In this document: piece after piece, positions 19,597 to 28,584 of the stretch
Numbering within the stretch: the stretch's first letter is position 1
Layout: every line of letters begins with the position of its first letter
NCBI RefSeq assembly: GCF_000830985.1
Contig: NZ_CP007151.1
Coordinates: 3,286,001-3,350,000 of the forward strand
Length of the DNA stretch: 64,000 bases
Reading direction: 5' to 3'
Source: Marinobacter similis
GTDB taxonomy: Bacteria; Pseudomonadota; Gammaproteobacteria; Pseudomonadales; Oleiphilaceae
Notes under the pieces: generated by a model
What the model was told of the DNA's origin: nothing
The model's database searches: none
What the model saw: the letters and a program-made list of their open reading frames with translations, nothing else
Made by a program: the position numbers and the translations under genes

Positions 19597-19639
19597 AAAA
19601 AACGACTGCCCCGGAGCCGCGCCATGAGCGGCTTCCGGG
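19597..19639 (-). terminator. Terminator downstream of hslO
   Basis: On the minus strand an 11-12 bp GC stem (CCCGGAAGCCGC against GCGGCTCCGGG, one bulge) is followed six bases later by TTTTTT. It ends the hslO transcript before pckA. Confidence 0.7.
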
Positions 19640-19655
19640 CAATTACACAGTGGCG

Positions 19656-20510
19656 TCAGTGTAACGTATGACCGGTGAAAAGATGATCAATATCGTTTCT
19701 ATCGAAGCGATAGTGTGCGTGACAGAACTGGCAGTCCATGTCGATCTGGCCCTGTTCATCCAGGATGCTGTAACACTCGTCTTTGCCAATCGCTTCCAGG
19801 GCGCCCAGGGTCCGCTCTCGGGAACAGCTGCACCGGAAGGCAACGGTCTCGGGTTCGAACAGGCGCACGGTTTCCTCGTGGAACAGCCGGTGCAAGATGG
19901 TTTCACTGTCCAGCTCCAGCAGCTCTGATGCCTCCACGGTGCGAGCCAGGTGGTTAACACGCTCCCACAGGTCGTCGTCCTGCTCGGTGGTGCCGGGCAT
20001 GCGTTGAAGCAGCAGCCCAGCTGCGCTGTGTTCATCGGCGAAAAGGATCAGGCTGGTAGCAATTTGCTCGGAGCGCTCGAAGTATTCCTCCAGGCAGCCG
20101 GCCAGGCTGTTTTCTTCCCGAGGTACAACGCCCTGATAGCGGTTGCCTTTGTTCGGGGTGATGGTGATTGCCATCCGGCCTTCACCGAGCATGTCGTGCA
20201 GGTTTTCTTCGCTCACGGCGTGCTCATCGAAGCGGGCCAGGCCGCGAATGTAGCGGTCATGGCTGCATTCCGCCATCAGGGTGCGGAGCGGGCCTTCGCC
20301 CTGGGCCTGCAGGGACAGCGTGCCCTCGAACTTGAGGGTGCTGCTCATCAGCACGCTGGCCACCAGTGCCTCACCCAGCAGACCGCGAACGGAATCGGGG
20401 TAGGGGGCCTGGCTGCCGATTTCCTGGAAGCTTTCCCCCAGTTGGACCCAGGCGCCCCGGACTTGGCTGTCCTCAAAGATAAAGCGCTGGAATTGGTCAC
20501 GGGATGCCAT
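19656..20510 (-). CDS. hslO: Hsp33, redox-regulated chaperone
   Basis: A 284-residue Hsp33. The C-terminal redox zinc switch is complete: CSC at about residues 228-230 and CQFC about 32 residues later. Oxidation of these cysteines releases zinc and turns the protein into an ATP-independent holdase. N-terminal chaperone domain begins DQFQRFIFEDSQVRGAW. It lies just downstream of hslR on the same strand but a terminator separates them. Confidence 0.95.
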   Translation of the reverse strand: MASRDQFQRFIFEDSQVRGAWVQLGESFQEIGSQAPYPDSVRGLLGEALVASVLMSSTLKFEGTLSLQAQGEGPLRTLMAECSHDRYIRGLARFDEHAVSEENLHDMLGEGRMAITITPNKGNRYQGVVPREENSLAGCLEEYFERSEQIATSLILFADEHSAAGLLLQRMPGTTEQDDDLWERVNHLARTVEASELLELDSETILHRLFHEETVRLFEPETVAFRCSCSRERTLGALEAIGKDECYSILDEQGQIDMDCQFCHAHYRFDRNDIDHLFTGHTLH

Positions 20511-20523
20511 GGTGTATCTCCTG

Positions 20524-20554
20524 AAAAAACTGAGTTGGGCTCAGAGCCGAGCCC
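20524..20554 (-). terminator. Terminator between hslR and hslO
   Basis: Minus strand: GGGCTC and GAGCCC flank a six-base loop and are followed after seven bases by TTTTTT. The stem is short, so partial read-through into hslO is possible. Confidence 0.55.
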
Positions 20555-20590
20555 GGTTTTAGTCGTTCGGCGCGCTGCGCTGGAAAAGAG

Positions 20591-20998
20591 TCAGATGTTG
20601 TTCTGCTCGCGGAAACGCTGGATATCGCGGCGGTCTTTTTTGGACGGCCGTCGCGCCGGTGGTAGTTGGGCGGCCTGCATGGTTTTACGCTGCCACGCGA
20701 GGTCTTCCCGTTTTTTAATGCTGTCGTCGGTCTCGTGGTAAAGCTTCTGGGCTTCCGGGGCGCCCCGACGGCGGTCGCTGATGTCGTCAACGATGATGAC
20801 TTTTTCCTGCCAACCCAATCGCAAGGTCAACTTGGCGCCGGCTTCCACCATCCTGCCGGGCTTGCAGCGCTGGCTGTTATAGTGGACCTTGCCGCCTTCA
20901 ATGGCTTCTTTGGCCAGGGAGCGGGTTTTGTAGAAACGCGCGGCCCAGAGCCATTTGTCGAGTCTTACGCGGTTGTCGTCAGTGGTGGGTGCCGCCAT
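20591..20998 (-). CDS. hslR: Hsp15, ribosome-associated heat shock protein
   Basis: A 135-residue S4-domain RNA-binding protein. The S4 motif is VRLDKWLWAARFYKTRSLA followed by GGKVHYNSQR; the C-terminal 50 residues are lysine/arginine-rich. Hsp15 rescues 50S subunits that carry stalled nascent chains after heat shock. It is next to hslO, the usual partner in gammaproteobacteria, and to the yrfG HAD gene, the E. coli order yrfG-hslR-hslO. Confidence 0.94.
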   Translation of the reverse strand: MAAPTTDDNRVRLDKWLWAARFYKTRSLAKEAIEGGKVHYNSQRCKPGRMVEAGAKLTLRLGWQEKVIIVDDISDRRRGAPEAQKLYHETDDSIKKREDLAWQRKTMQAAQLPPARRPSKKDRRDIQRFREQNNI

Positions 20999-21039
20999 GT
21001 CTCCTCGCCTGGTGAACGTCTGAACTGATTATAACCTGC

Positions 21040-21729
21040 TCACCGACCGGATGGCAGAGACTGACGTTGGCGCAATGCGGGCAGCACTTCGTCGAAGTGG
21101 TGAATGCCGGGAATGTCCGGGTGCTGCTCATGCGCCGCTTGCTGACTGTCGGGTGCCAGGACCGCCAGACACTGGGCAATGCCGGCATCGCGGGCACTTT
21201 CAAGTACCGGGAAGCTGTCGTCCACCATCAGGGTTGAGTTGGCCTGGTATGGCGCCAGTTGATGCAGGTCCTGCCAGAATTGCCGGTCTTCCTTGGCGCG
21301 TCCGAGCTGGTGACTGGATACGATGGCATCGACCCGCTGGTCCAGTCCGGTTCGTTCCAGTTTCAGTTTCAGGGGATCCGGATGGCAGTTGGTGACAATC
21401 ACCGTGCGCAGGCCTGACTCGCGCAGGGCGTCGAGAAAATCGGTGACGTGGGGGCGGTAACCAATCTTGTCACCCACTTCCGATTTCAGCTCGGTGATGT
21501 CCAGGGCTAGCCGGTTGCTCCAGTAATCGGTGCAGTACCAGTTCAGGGTGCCACGTTCGGCCATGATCATCGGAATGACATGATCTTTGGCGTCCTGATG
21601 GGCAAGGTTGTGCCGTTCTGCGTAGCGCAGGGGCAGGTGTTCCAGCCAGAAATGGGAGTCAAAATGCAGATCGAGAAGGGTTCCATCCATATCGAGGAAC
21701 ACCGTCTCCAACGAGGACCAATTCACCAT
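21040..21729 (-). CDS. yrfG: HAD-superfamily nucleotidase (YrfG/GMP-IMP nucleotidase-like)
   Basis: About 229 residues. HAD motif I is VFLDMDGTLLDL, motif II VIVTNCHPD, and motif IV LMVDDSFPVLESA. E. coli YrfG dephosphorylates GMP and IMP; specificity here is by family and context (yrfG-hslR-hslO). The ATG at 21729 is the best start, because the first HAD motif begins 12 residues later. It has no visible Shine-Dalgarno and lies just three bases past the T-run of the preceding terminator. A TTG at 21735 is no better. Confidence 0.9.
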   Translation of the reverse strand: MVNWSSLETVFLDMDGTLLDLHFDSHFWLEHLPLRYAERHNLAHQDAKDHVIPMIMAERGTLNWYCTDYWSNRLALDITELKSEVGDKIGYRPHVTDFLDALRESGLRTVIVTNCHPDPLKLKLERTGLDQRVDAIVSSHQLGRAKEDRQFWQDLHQLAPYQANSTLMVDDSFPVLESARDAGIAQCLAVLAPDSQQAAHEQHPDIPGIHHFDEVLPALRQRQSLPSGR

Positions 21730-21731
21730 AA

Positions 21732-21764
21732 ACAAAAACAGCCTAAAGATTTTTCTTCAGGCTG
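21732..21764 (-). terminator. Intrinsic terminator upstream of yrfG
   Basis: Minus strand: CAGCCTGAAG and CTTTAGGCTG form a stem with a short A-rich loop, followed by TTTTTGTTT. It should end the small-gene transcript from 22148. A second GC hairpin (CCCGGC with GCCGGG) is about 10 bases upstream. Confidence 0.8.
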
Positions 21765-21815
21765 CCGCAGAAACCCGGCCTTGGCAAGCCGGGATAGTAC
21801 GGATTCGTCGCGGTG

Positions 21816-22148
21816 TTACTCGGCGCTTTGCTGAACCGGCTCTGGCTTGCGGCCAACCCGGGTGCAGCCCAGGCAGCGCACGAATGTCGCTTTGGCAGGA
21901 CCCACGACCAGAACTTCTCCGGCTTCTCCAGCATTCCCGCCCAGCAATGAGAACGGCAACGACACCAGGTAAACGGCACTGCCGATGACAGTGGTGGCGA
22001 AAAGGACCGGACGGGCGAAAATGGCATCACCGGTCATCGCCAGCGCAGAAGGACTTTCGTCTACCGCTTTGGCATGCCCGACAGAAGAAAACGCCAACAG
22101 GCAGGCGGCCAGCGTGGCCATCAGTGTGCGGGAAATCTTTCGAGTCAT
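21816..22148 (-). CDS. Small exported or membrane protein, function unknown
   Basis: 110 residues from the ATG at 22148, which has AGGAG eight bases upstream; the longer reading from 22211 lacks this support. A signal peptide (RTLMATLAACLLAFSSVGHAKA) is followed by a hydrophobic segment (VLFATTVIGSAVYLVSLPFSLLGG) that may be a membrane helix and a pair of cysteines (CLGC) near the end. Similar small proteins are sometimes labelled multidrug transporter without evidence. I would not assign a function. Single-gene unit between mutM and yrfG. Confidence 0.75.
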   Translation of the reverse strand: MTRKISRTLMATLAACLLAFSSVGHAKAVDESPSALAMTGDAIFARPVLFATTVIGSAVYLVSLPFSLLGGNAGEAGEVLVVGPAKATFVRCLGCTRVGRKPEPVQQSAE

Positions 22149-22345
22149 CGTACTGTCTCCTGAACTTGTCGCCCCGGTGGTTTCTGTCGCGCCCGATTGT
22201 GCCGACCGCACCCTTGTGGACGCCGAGTGGACGCTGAATATGCCTCCCAGTGTAGACGAAGGGCATGAAATCTCTGTTAACTATGAATCATATTTGCGTA
22301 TTTTCAAACGATTTTTCGTTGCAAATTGTGCATTTGTGTCGTCGG

Positions 22346-23158
22346 CTATCGCTGACAGCGGTGGCAATAGACAGTGGAACGATTGTTCATCCGGATTTCC
22401 TTTAAAGTGGTCTCGCACTCAGGGCACGGGGCGCCGGTTCGTCCGTACACCAGCAGTGACTGGGCGAAATAGCCCGGTTTGCCATCGCTATTTACAAAGT
22501 CCCGCAGGGTGGTTCCGCCCATCAGGATGGCTGCGCTGAGGGTTTCCCGGATCGCTTCGGCGAGCAGGTGGTAGCGGTCCAGGCTGATCCGACCGGCCTG
22601 CCGTCTGGGGTGAATACCGGCCTTGAACAGGGCCTCGTTAGCGTAGATGTTGCCCACGCCCACCACCACGTGGTTATCCATGATGAACGACTTGACCGGG
22701 GTCTTTTTGGAGCGGGATAGCCGGTACAGCATGCCCCCGTTGAACTCCGCCGACAGGGGTTCGGGGCCCAGGCTGGCAATTAGCGGATGACTGTCGGCGG
22801 CGTCTGACCACAGCCAGCAACCAAACCGTCGCGGGTCATTAAAGCGCAGGACGACACCGCTCTGTAACTTCAGCTCGACATGATCGTGGGTCATAGGCGG
22901 GGCCTGGTCGGAAATCACGCGCAGGCTGCCGGACATGCCCAGGTGAACAATTACCGTGCCGCCGTCCAGGTTCAAAAACAGATACTTGGCACGCCGATCT
23001 ACGGTGCGGATGGTCTGACCTTCGAGGCGTTCGGCGAGGTCGTCCGGGACCGGCCAGCGCAGGCTGGCATTACGGACCGTGACCTGGGTGATGCGCTGCC
23101 CTTCACAATGGGGGGCGATGCCGCGCCGGGTGGTTTCAACTTCGGGTAATTCGGGCAC
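22346..23158 (-). CDS. mutM: Formamidopyrimidine-DNA glycosylase
   Basis: 270-residue bifunctional glycosylase/AP lyase that removes 8-oxoguanine and FaPy. The catalytic N-terminus [12 protein letters not shown] (Pro2, Glu3) is intact, the H2TH region includes [12 protein letters not shown], and the C-terminal zinc finger has CPEC and CHRC pairs 16 residues apart. Length matches the family. Divergent from the desaturase gene. Confidence 0.96.
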   Translation of the reverse strand: MPELPEVETTRRGIAPHCEGQRITQVTVRNASLRWPVPDDLAERLEGQTIRTVDRRAKYLFLNLDGGTVIVHLGMSGSLRVISDQAPPMTHDHVELKLQSGVVLRFNDPRRFGCWLWSDAADSHPLIASLGPEPLSAEFNGGMLYRLSRSKKTPVKSFIMDNHVVVGVGNIYANEALFKAGIHPRRQAGRISLDRYHLLAEAIRETLSAAILMGGTTLRDFVNSDGKPGYFAQSLLVYGRTGAPCPECETTLKEIRMNNRSTVYCHRCQR

Positions 23159-23393
23159 GCGGTGACACTCCGGGCGGTTAGGGGTTGTCGTTTGGTTGGT
23201 AGGCCAAGGCTAATTTGGAAACACACTAAGTGTAATCAGTAACAAAATTGCAGCCAAATACGGTTGTGACAGCGAACACCTGTACGCTAAAGTGGCATCA
23301 TTGGCTTGTTGCCCCCCTACGAAGGTCTGATACTCTCCGGTTTTCTTTCCTTCCGAAACGGTGCAAGTCGCTGAATTGATTTGAGGATTTTTT

Positions 23394-24572
23394 ATGTGGT
23401 TTAACGGTCTTCTTGACCTGTCGGTGATGCAGCTGATTCTGGTTGCGCTGGGTATGACCCACATCACCATTGTGAGTGTGACGCTCTACCTGCACCGTCA
23501 CTCGGCCCACAATTCGCTGGACCTGCACCCCGTTCTGAAGCACTTCTTCCGCTTCTGGTTGTGGCTCACCACCGCCCAGAACACCAAGGAGTGGACGGCG
23601 ATCCATCGGAAGCATCACGCCAAGTGTGAAACCGAGGAGGATCCTCACAGCCCGGTAGTGCTGGGCGTCAAGAAGGTGCTGTTCGAGGGTGCTGAGCTTT
23701 ACGCCACCGCAGCCACGCCGGAAACCCTGGAGCGTTATGGGCAGCGCACCCCGGAAGACTGGATCGAGCGAAATGTCTACAGTCGCTACAAGATGCTGGG
23801 TGTTTCGTTGCTGGCAGTGATTAACCTGGCACTGTTCGGCGTGCACGGGATCTGGATCTGGGCGCTGCAGATGATGTGGATTCCCGTCTGGGCTGCAGGC
23901 GTCGTGAACGGCCTTGGCCACTGGTTTGGCTACCGCAACTTCGAGTGCACCGACAATGCCCACAACATCTCTCCCTGGGGGATTTTGATTGGCGGTGAAG
24001 AGCTGCACAACAACCACCACACCTATCCGAATTCGTCCAAGCTTTCGCGGCGTTGGTACGAAGTGGATATCGGCTGGGGTTATATCCGTCTGTTCCAGCT
24101 GTTTGGTATGGCCAAGCCGAAGGGATACCGGCCGATTGCCCATCATGTGCCGGGCAAGCAGGAAGTGGATGTTGAAACCGTACAGGCCATCGCCAACAAC
24201 CGGTTCGACATCATGCGCCAGTACCGCAAGCGCGTCATGGAGCCGGCTCTGCGCCAGCAACGAGCGCTGATGGATGACGAAATCTGGCCGCGTTATCGCA
24301 AGCTCAAGCAGTTGTTGTCACGTGAAATCACGCTGATTCAACCGAAAGAAAAGGAAACCCTGGAATCTGTCCTGGAACGAAACGCGATGTTGCGTCAGAT
24401 CTACGACAAGAGCCACGAACTGCAGGCGCTGTGGCGTCAGCGTGGCCTCAAACCCCAGGAAAAGCTGAACGCGCTGATGGAATGGTGCAAAGAGGCGGAG
24501 GCCAGTGGTATTCGCTATCTGGAAGAGTTCGCCGAGCACCTGCGGGCCTATTCGCTCAAGCCCGCAGCCTGA
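23394..24572 (+). CDS. desA: Membrane fatty acid (acyl-CoA-type) delta-9 desaturase
   Basis: A 392-residue integral membrane di-iron desaturase. All three histidine boxes are present: HRHSAH, HRKHH and HNNHH. Hydrophobic helix pairs flank them. It should place a cis double bond in long-chain acyl chains for membrane fluidity. The C-terminal about 120 residues are cytoplasmic and charged, an extension common in marine gammaproteobacterial homologues. Stands alone, closed by a strong terminator. The symbol is by function; the exact acyl carrier is unknown. Confidence 0.88.
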   Translation: MWFNGLLDLSVMQLILVALGMTHITIVSVTLYLHRHSAHNSLDLHPVLKHFFRFWLWLTTAQNTKEWTAIHRKHHAKCETEEDPHSPVVLGVKKVLFEGAELYATAATPETLERYGQRTPEDWIERNVYSRYKMLGVSLLAVINLALFGVHGIWIWALQMMWIPVWAAGVVNGLGHWFGYRNFECTDNAHNISPWGILIGGEELHNNHHTYPNSSKLSRRWYEVDIGWGYIRLFQLFGMAKPKGYRPIAHHVPGKQEVDVETVQAIANNRFDIMRQYRKRVMEPALRQQRALMDDEIWPRYRKLKQLLSREITLIQPKEKETLESVLERNAMLRQIYDKSHELQALWRQRGLKPQEKLNALMEWCKEAEASGIRYLEEFAEHLRAYSLKPAA

Positions 24573-24577
24573 ATTGA

Positions 24578-24602
24578 GAACCCCGCTTCGGCGGGGTTTT
24601 TT
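24578..24602 (+). terminator. Intrinsic terminator after desaturase
   Basis: AACCCCGC, TTCG tetraloop, GCGGGGTT, then T-run. A textbook structure, also usable by the convergent rsmD. Confidence 0.92.
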
Positions 24603-24631
24603 GTGTCCGGATCGCTGGTTTTGTGAGGCCG

Positions 24632-25291
24632 TCAGGCGGTGTGTTCCTGCTCAGGGGCACACGAAATAGACACTCGAAACAGACAATAGGTGACCTGGCC
24701 TGCGGTCTTCTGGCGATGGAGTTGCCAGTGGCCGGGTACGGACGGGGTTGCTCTCTCGCTTTCGTGCTCCAGATAGACCCACCCCCCCGGCTTTACCCAA
24801 CCTTGTTCGTCCACTACGGGCAGGATGGCCTCAAGCCAGCCCTGGCGAAAAGGTGGGTCCATGAAGATGATGTCGAACGGCTCCCGGGTGCGGTGTGCCA
24901 GGTAGCTGTCGACGCTTGCGCACTCCACCGTGCCGCGGTCTGATTTCAGCAGCCGCAGGTTATCCCGGAGTGCCCGGGCCAGGCTCGGCGTGTGATCGAC
25001 CAGTGTGACAGCGCCGGCACCACGGGACAGGGCTTCCAGGCCCAGGGCGCCGGAGCCGGCAAACAGGTCCAGGCAGTCGTTACCGGCGGTGTGAAACGAC
25101 AGCCAGTTAAACAGGGTTTCACGGGTTCGGGCCGGCGTAGGGCGCACCCCGCCGGCGTCGGGAAAGCGCAGTTTCCGGCTGCGCCAGTCGCCACCGATGA
25201 TGCGGAGTTCACCCATGCAGCCTCCGGCGCCCTGGGAGCCTCGGCCAGGCGAATTCACTGAGCCCCGGCCGGCGGTTTTTTTGCGTGCCAT
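24632..25291 (-). CDS. rsmD: 16S rRNA (guanine966-N2)-methyltransferase
   Basis: 219 residues. SAM motif I is DLFAGSGALGLEALSRGA and the catalytic motif is IIFMDPPFRQGW. The conserved entry RIIGGDWRSRKLRF begins about 29 residues in; the Lys/Gly-rich N-terminal extension is usual in gammaproteobacteria, so the ATG at 25291 is kept, although 25216 is possible. Divergent from ftsY, the classic rsmD/ftsY arrangement. Confidence 0.94.
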   Translation of the reverse strand: MARKKTAGRGSVNSPGRGSQGAGGCMGELRIIGGDWRSRKLRFPDAGGVRPTPARTRETLFNWLSFHTAGNDCLDLFAGSGALGLEALSRGAGAVTLVDHTPSLARALRDNLRLLKSDRGTVECASVDSYLAHRTREPFDIIFMDPPFRQGWLEAILPVVDEQGWVKPGGWVYLEHESERATPSVPGHWQLHRQKTAGQVTYCLFRVSISCAPEQEHTA

Positions 25292-25450
25292 TTAGTTAAC
25301 TCCAGCAACCTGTCTGTGTCAGTGCGTAGCGCGTATGTTAGCGGAAACCGGGGCGGGCGGGATAATTCCGGCAACCCTCACTTCGGCAGGACAGTCTGCT
25401 AGAATGTCGGCCTTATTTCTCCCGCCCATTCGGATTGATGGTATGACTTT

Positions 25451-26680
25451 ATGACGGCAGAGTGGATTTCAATTGGCCTGTTGGCCCTTCTAGTACTCAT
25501 TTTAGTGTTGGATGTTGCCGGCAATCGCAGCCGGGCCCCGCGTCCGAAGCCGGTGCCTCAGCGCAAGCCGGAGGTGGCGAAAGGGCCGGCGCCGGCCGAG
25601 CCTGCTGAAAAAGCCAGTGCAGAAGAGGCGAGTGTAGAGAGCCCAGCCGAGGAAGCGGCCCCGGCCGAAGCCAAGCCTGAAGCAGTCGAGGCCCCAGAGC
25701 CTGTCACTACCCCTGAGCCGGCAGCAGAGCCGGAACCGGCGCCAGAGCCAGAGCCGGAACCCCAGCTCAGTGTCTTCGAGCGCATCAAGCAGGGACTGGG
25801 TAAAACCCGGGCCAGTCTGACCGGCGGTATGGCCGATCTGTTCTCGGTGGGCAAGAAGATCGATGAAGACCTGCTCGAGGAAATTGAGACCACCCTGCTG
25901 ATGGCGGATGTGGGTGTTACCGCCACCTCGGAAATCATTGAATCGCTGACCGACAAGCTTGAGCGTAACCAGCTCAAGGACGGCGAAGCGCTGCGCAAGG
26001 CCCTGCGGGACGAACTGCATGGGCTGTTGAAAGACGTATCCAAGCCCCTGGTGGTGGATGCCGGCAAGAAGCCGTATGTCATCCTGATGGTTGGTGTGAA
26101 TGGGGTCGGCAAAACTACCACCATTGGCAAGCTGACCAAGAAGTTCCAGAACGACGGCAAGTCGGTGATGCTGGCCGCCGGTGACACCTTCCGTGCTGCC
26201 GCCGTTGAGCAGCTGCAGGTATGGGGCGAGCGCAATAATGTTCCGGTGGTGGCCCAGCACAATGGTGCTGACAGTGCGTCGGTGATTTTTGATGCGATCC
26301 AGTCGGCCCAATCCCGTGAGGTGGATGTCGTGATCGCCGACACCGCTGGCCGTCTCCAGAACAAAGACAACCTGATGAACGAGCTGGAGAAAGTCGTTCG
26401 GGTAATGAAGAAGCTGGATGACACTGCTCCCCATGAAGTGATGCTGGTGTTGGATGCCGGTACTGGCCAGAACGCCCTGAGCCAGGCCCAGGTGTTCCAG
26501 CAGGCGGTCGGTGTCAGTGGTATTACCCTGACCAAGCTCGACGGTACCGCCAAGGGCGGCATTGTGTTTGCCATCGCCCGCCAGTTGCAGTTGCCGATCC
26601 GCTTTATTGGCGTGGGTGAGCAGGTGGACGACCTGCGCAGCTTCGACGCCGAAACCTTTGTGGATGCCCTGTTTGACTAG
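25451..26680 (+). CDS. ftsY: FtsY, signal recognition particle receptor
   Basis: 409-residue SRP-receptor GTPase. After a Pro/Ala/Glu-rich A region (about 30-105) comes the NG domain: G1 GVNGVGKTTTIGKL, G2 region DTFRAAAVEQL, G3 DTAGR, G4 TKLDGTAKGG. It docks SRP-bound ribosomes at the membrane. Unlike E. coli FtsY, the first 25 residues hold a clear hydrophobic helix (ISIGLLALLVLILVLDVAG), suggesting a true membrane anchor. First gene of ftsY-ftsE-ftsX; rpoH follows. Confidence 0.96.
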   Translation: MTAEWISIGLLALLVLILVLDVAGNRSRAPRPKPVPQRKPEVAKGPAPAEPAEKASAEEASVESPAEEAAPAEAKPEAVEAPEPVTTPEPAAEPEPAPEPEPEPQLSVFERIKQGLGKTRASLTGGMADLFSVGKKIDEDLLEEIETTLLMADVGVTATSEIIESLTDKLERNQLKDGEALRKALRDELHGLLKDVSKPLVVDAGKKPYVILMVGVNGVGKTTTIGKLTKKFQNDGKSVMLAAGDTFRAAAVEQLQVWGERNNVPVVAQHNGADSASVIFDAIQSAQSREVDVVIADTAGRLQNKDNLMNELEKVVRVMKKLDDTAPHEVMLVLDAGTGQNALSQAQVFQQAVGVSGITLTKLDGTAKGGIVFAIARQLQLPIRFIGVGEQVDDLRSFDAETFVDALFD

Positions 26681-26710
26681 GCCTCGGCACGACCGGAGCT
26701 GCAGCCTGCC

Positions 26711-27400
26711 ATGATTGAATTCCGCCAGGTTACCAAGCGCTACGACAGTGACCACACCGCCCTGCGTCAGGTGAATTTTGGCCTGGATCGGGGCGAGCTG
26801 GCGTTTCTCACCGGTCACTCCGGTGCCGGGAAAAGCACGCTATTGAAGCTGATCATGGTGATGGAGCGACCGAGCGCGGGCGAGCTGATTGTGGGCGGTC
26901 AGGTTCTGAACCGGTTGCCTCGCCGTCAGATTCCGTACATCCGGCGTCACATTGGGGTGGTCTTTCAGAATCACCAGCTGCTGTTTGATCGTACCGTTTT
27001 CGACAACGTTGCCATGCCGCTGGAAGTGATGGGGGCGTCACCGCGGGATACTGGCCGGCGGGTGCGGGCGGCCCTCGACAAGGTCGGTCTGCTGAGCAAG
27101 GAAAAGATGAATCCGATGCAATTGTCTGGCGGTGAGCAGCAGCGCGTGGGCATTGCCCGGGCGGTGGTGAACAAACCGCCGGTTCTGCTGGCGGACGAGC
27201 CTACCGGTAATCTGGATCCAGCCTTGTCGGCTGACATCATGAACCTGTTTGGCCAGTTCAGTCAGGTCGGTGTCACCGTGTTGATCGCCACCCACGACAT
27301 TGCCCTGATTAATGAGATGGGGCGTCGCACCCTGACACTCGATCATGGCCGCCTGATTGCCGGTGGCCAGCCACTTGCAGGGGGTGTAAGTGGCCACTGA
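26711..27400 (+). CDS. ftsE: FtsE, cell-division ABC ATPase
   Basis: 229-residue ATPase with Walker [12 protein letters not shown], signature [14 protein letters not shown] and Walker [13 protein letters not shown]. With FtsX it acts at the septum to activate peptidoglycan hydrolases through EnvC. Its end overlaps the GTG start of ftsX by 11 bases. Confidence 0.95.
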   Translation: MIEFRQVTKRYDSDHTALRQVNFGLDRGELAFLTGHSGAGKSTLLKLIMVMERPSAGELIVGGQVLNRLPRRQIPYIRRHIGVVFQNHQLLFDRTVFDNVAMPLEVMGASPRDTGRRVRAALDKVGLLSKEKMNPMQLSGGEQQRVGIARAVVNKPPVLLADEPTGNLDPALSADIMNLFGQFSQVGVTVLIATHDIALINEMGRRTLTLDHGRLIAGGQPLAGGVSGH

Positions 27401-28393
27401 CCCACGCCGAAAACCCGAAACGGCCCGTGGCGCTGCAACTTCCCGCTCGCCCTGGCGCCAGCAGGCCGAAAGTTACCTCAATCACCACCGAAAAGTGGCC
27501 CGGGACAGTGCCGAGCGACTCTGGCGCAACCCCGTGGCCAGCTCCATGACCTGGGCCGTGATGGGGGTGGCACTGGCGCTGCCCGTGGCGCTATTGTTGC
27601 TGCTGACCAGCCTGGAAGGTGTGAGTGCCGGTTGGGAAAGCAGTGCCCGTTTGACCGCCTACGTGCAGCTGGAATTGCCAGAGGAGCGCGCACGCGAGCT
27701 GCGGGAGGAAATCGCGTCCGACGGTAGGGTTACCGAGGTGGAACTGGTCAATCGCGATCAGGCGCTTGCCGAGTTTCGGAAATCTTCCGGTCTTGAGGAA
27801 GCGCTGGACTACCTGGACGACAATCCGCTGCCGCACACGTTGCTGATTACGCCGGAACAAGGCGCCCGCTCCGAGGCTGGCGTTGAAGGTCTGGTAAGCT
27901 TTATCCAGCCATGAATGGCGTGGAGCGGGTGCAGGTTGATCTGGGCTGGTTGCAGCGCCTGAATGCGATGACTGATTTGCTGGCACGAGCGGTCTGGGCG
28001 CTGTCCCTGTTGCTGGCGGCGGCTGTCGTTCTGGTTATCGGCAACACCGTGCGGTTGTCGATCGAAAGCCGTCGGGACGAAATTCTGGTGGCCAAGCTGG
28101 TGGGCGGCACCGACGCCTTTGTGCGGCGGCCGTTCCTCTATACTGGTGCCTGGTTTGGCCTAGGGGGCGGGGTGGTCGCGTTCATACTTCTGCAGCTGTC
28201 CCTTTGGTGGCTCAGTGGGCCGATTGAACGTCTGACAGAGCTGTATCGCAGTGAATTCACCTTGAATGCCCTTGATGTCGATGGCGCGCTGGCGTTGATA
28301 ATCGTTGCGATGCTGTTAGGCTGGCTAGGCGCCTGGGTAGCCGTGAAGCGGCATCTGGACGATATTGAGCCGGGCGAAATTGCCGGCGGATGA
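27390..28393 (+). CDS. ftsX: FtsX, cell-division ABC-like permease (frameshifted in this sequence)
   Basis: Inner-membrane partner of FtsE. The first part (from GTG 27390) has a cytoplasmic tail, membrane helix 1 (WAVMGVALALPVALLLLLT) and the periplasmic domain (TAYVQLELPEERARELREE). The second part, in the next frame, continues ERVQVDLGWLQRL and has three membrane helices. The join is near 27892: adding one G (CTGGTAAG to CTGGGTAAG) gives one protein of about 334 residues, the family length. Because FtsX is normally important for division, the break is probably a sequence error. Confidence 0.9.
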
Positions 28394-28510
28394 TCCAGAT
28401 TGCGGAAAAACCGTATTGAAAAGGCAGTGTATCCTGGCGTAGTTTCAGGAGTAGAAATACCACAGCGATTTTCCAGAGTGTTGATTTTTAACGGGTTACT
28501 GGGAAATTCG

Positions 28511-28538
28511 GGAACTTATTGGGGTCTTGGCGGTCAAA
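28511..28538 (+). promoter_or_regulatory. Sigma-E (RpoE) type promoter of rpoH
   Basis: GGAACTT at 28511-28517, exactly 15 bases, then GTCAAA at 28533-28538: an exact match to the enterobacterial sigma-E consensus. The rpoH ATG is 46 bases downstream. This implies envelope stress control of rpoH, as at E. coli rpoH P3. Confidence 0.75.
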
Positions 28539-28555
28539 GCACCAGTTGCTATATT
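28527..28555 (+). promoter_or_regulatory. Sigma-70 type promoter of rpoH
   Basis: TTGGCG at 28527-28532 and TATATT at 28550-28555 with 17-base spacing, overlapping the sigma-E promoter. It leaves a leader of only about 25 bases before the rpoH start, too short for a long RNA thermometer. Confidence 0.55.
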
Positions 28556-28584
28556 TATTGGCCGTCAGGTTCGGAGGTTAAGGC

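Noticed and set aside
23298..24260. 320-residue minus-strand ORF
   Set aside because: Opposite the desaturase, whose three histidine boxes are intact.
25502..26818. 438-residue minus-strand ORF
   Set aside because: Lies opposite ftsY and the ftsE start; ftsY motifs are unambiguous.
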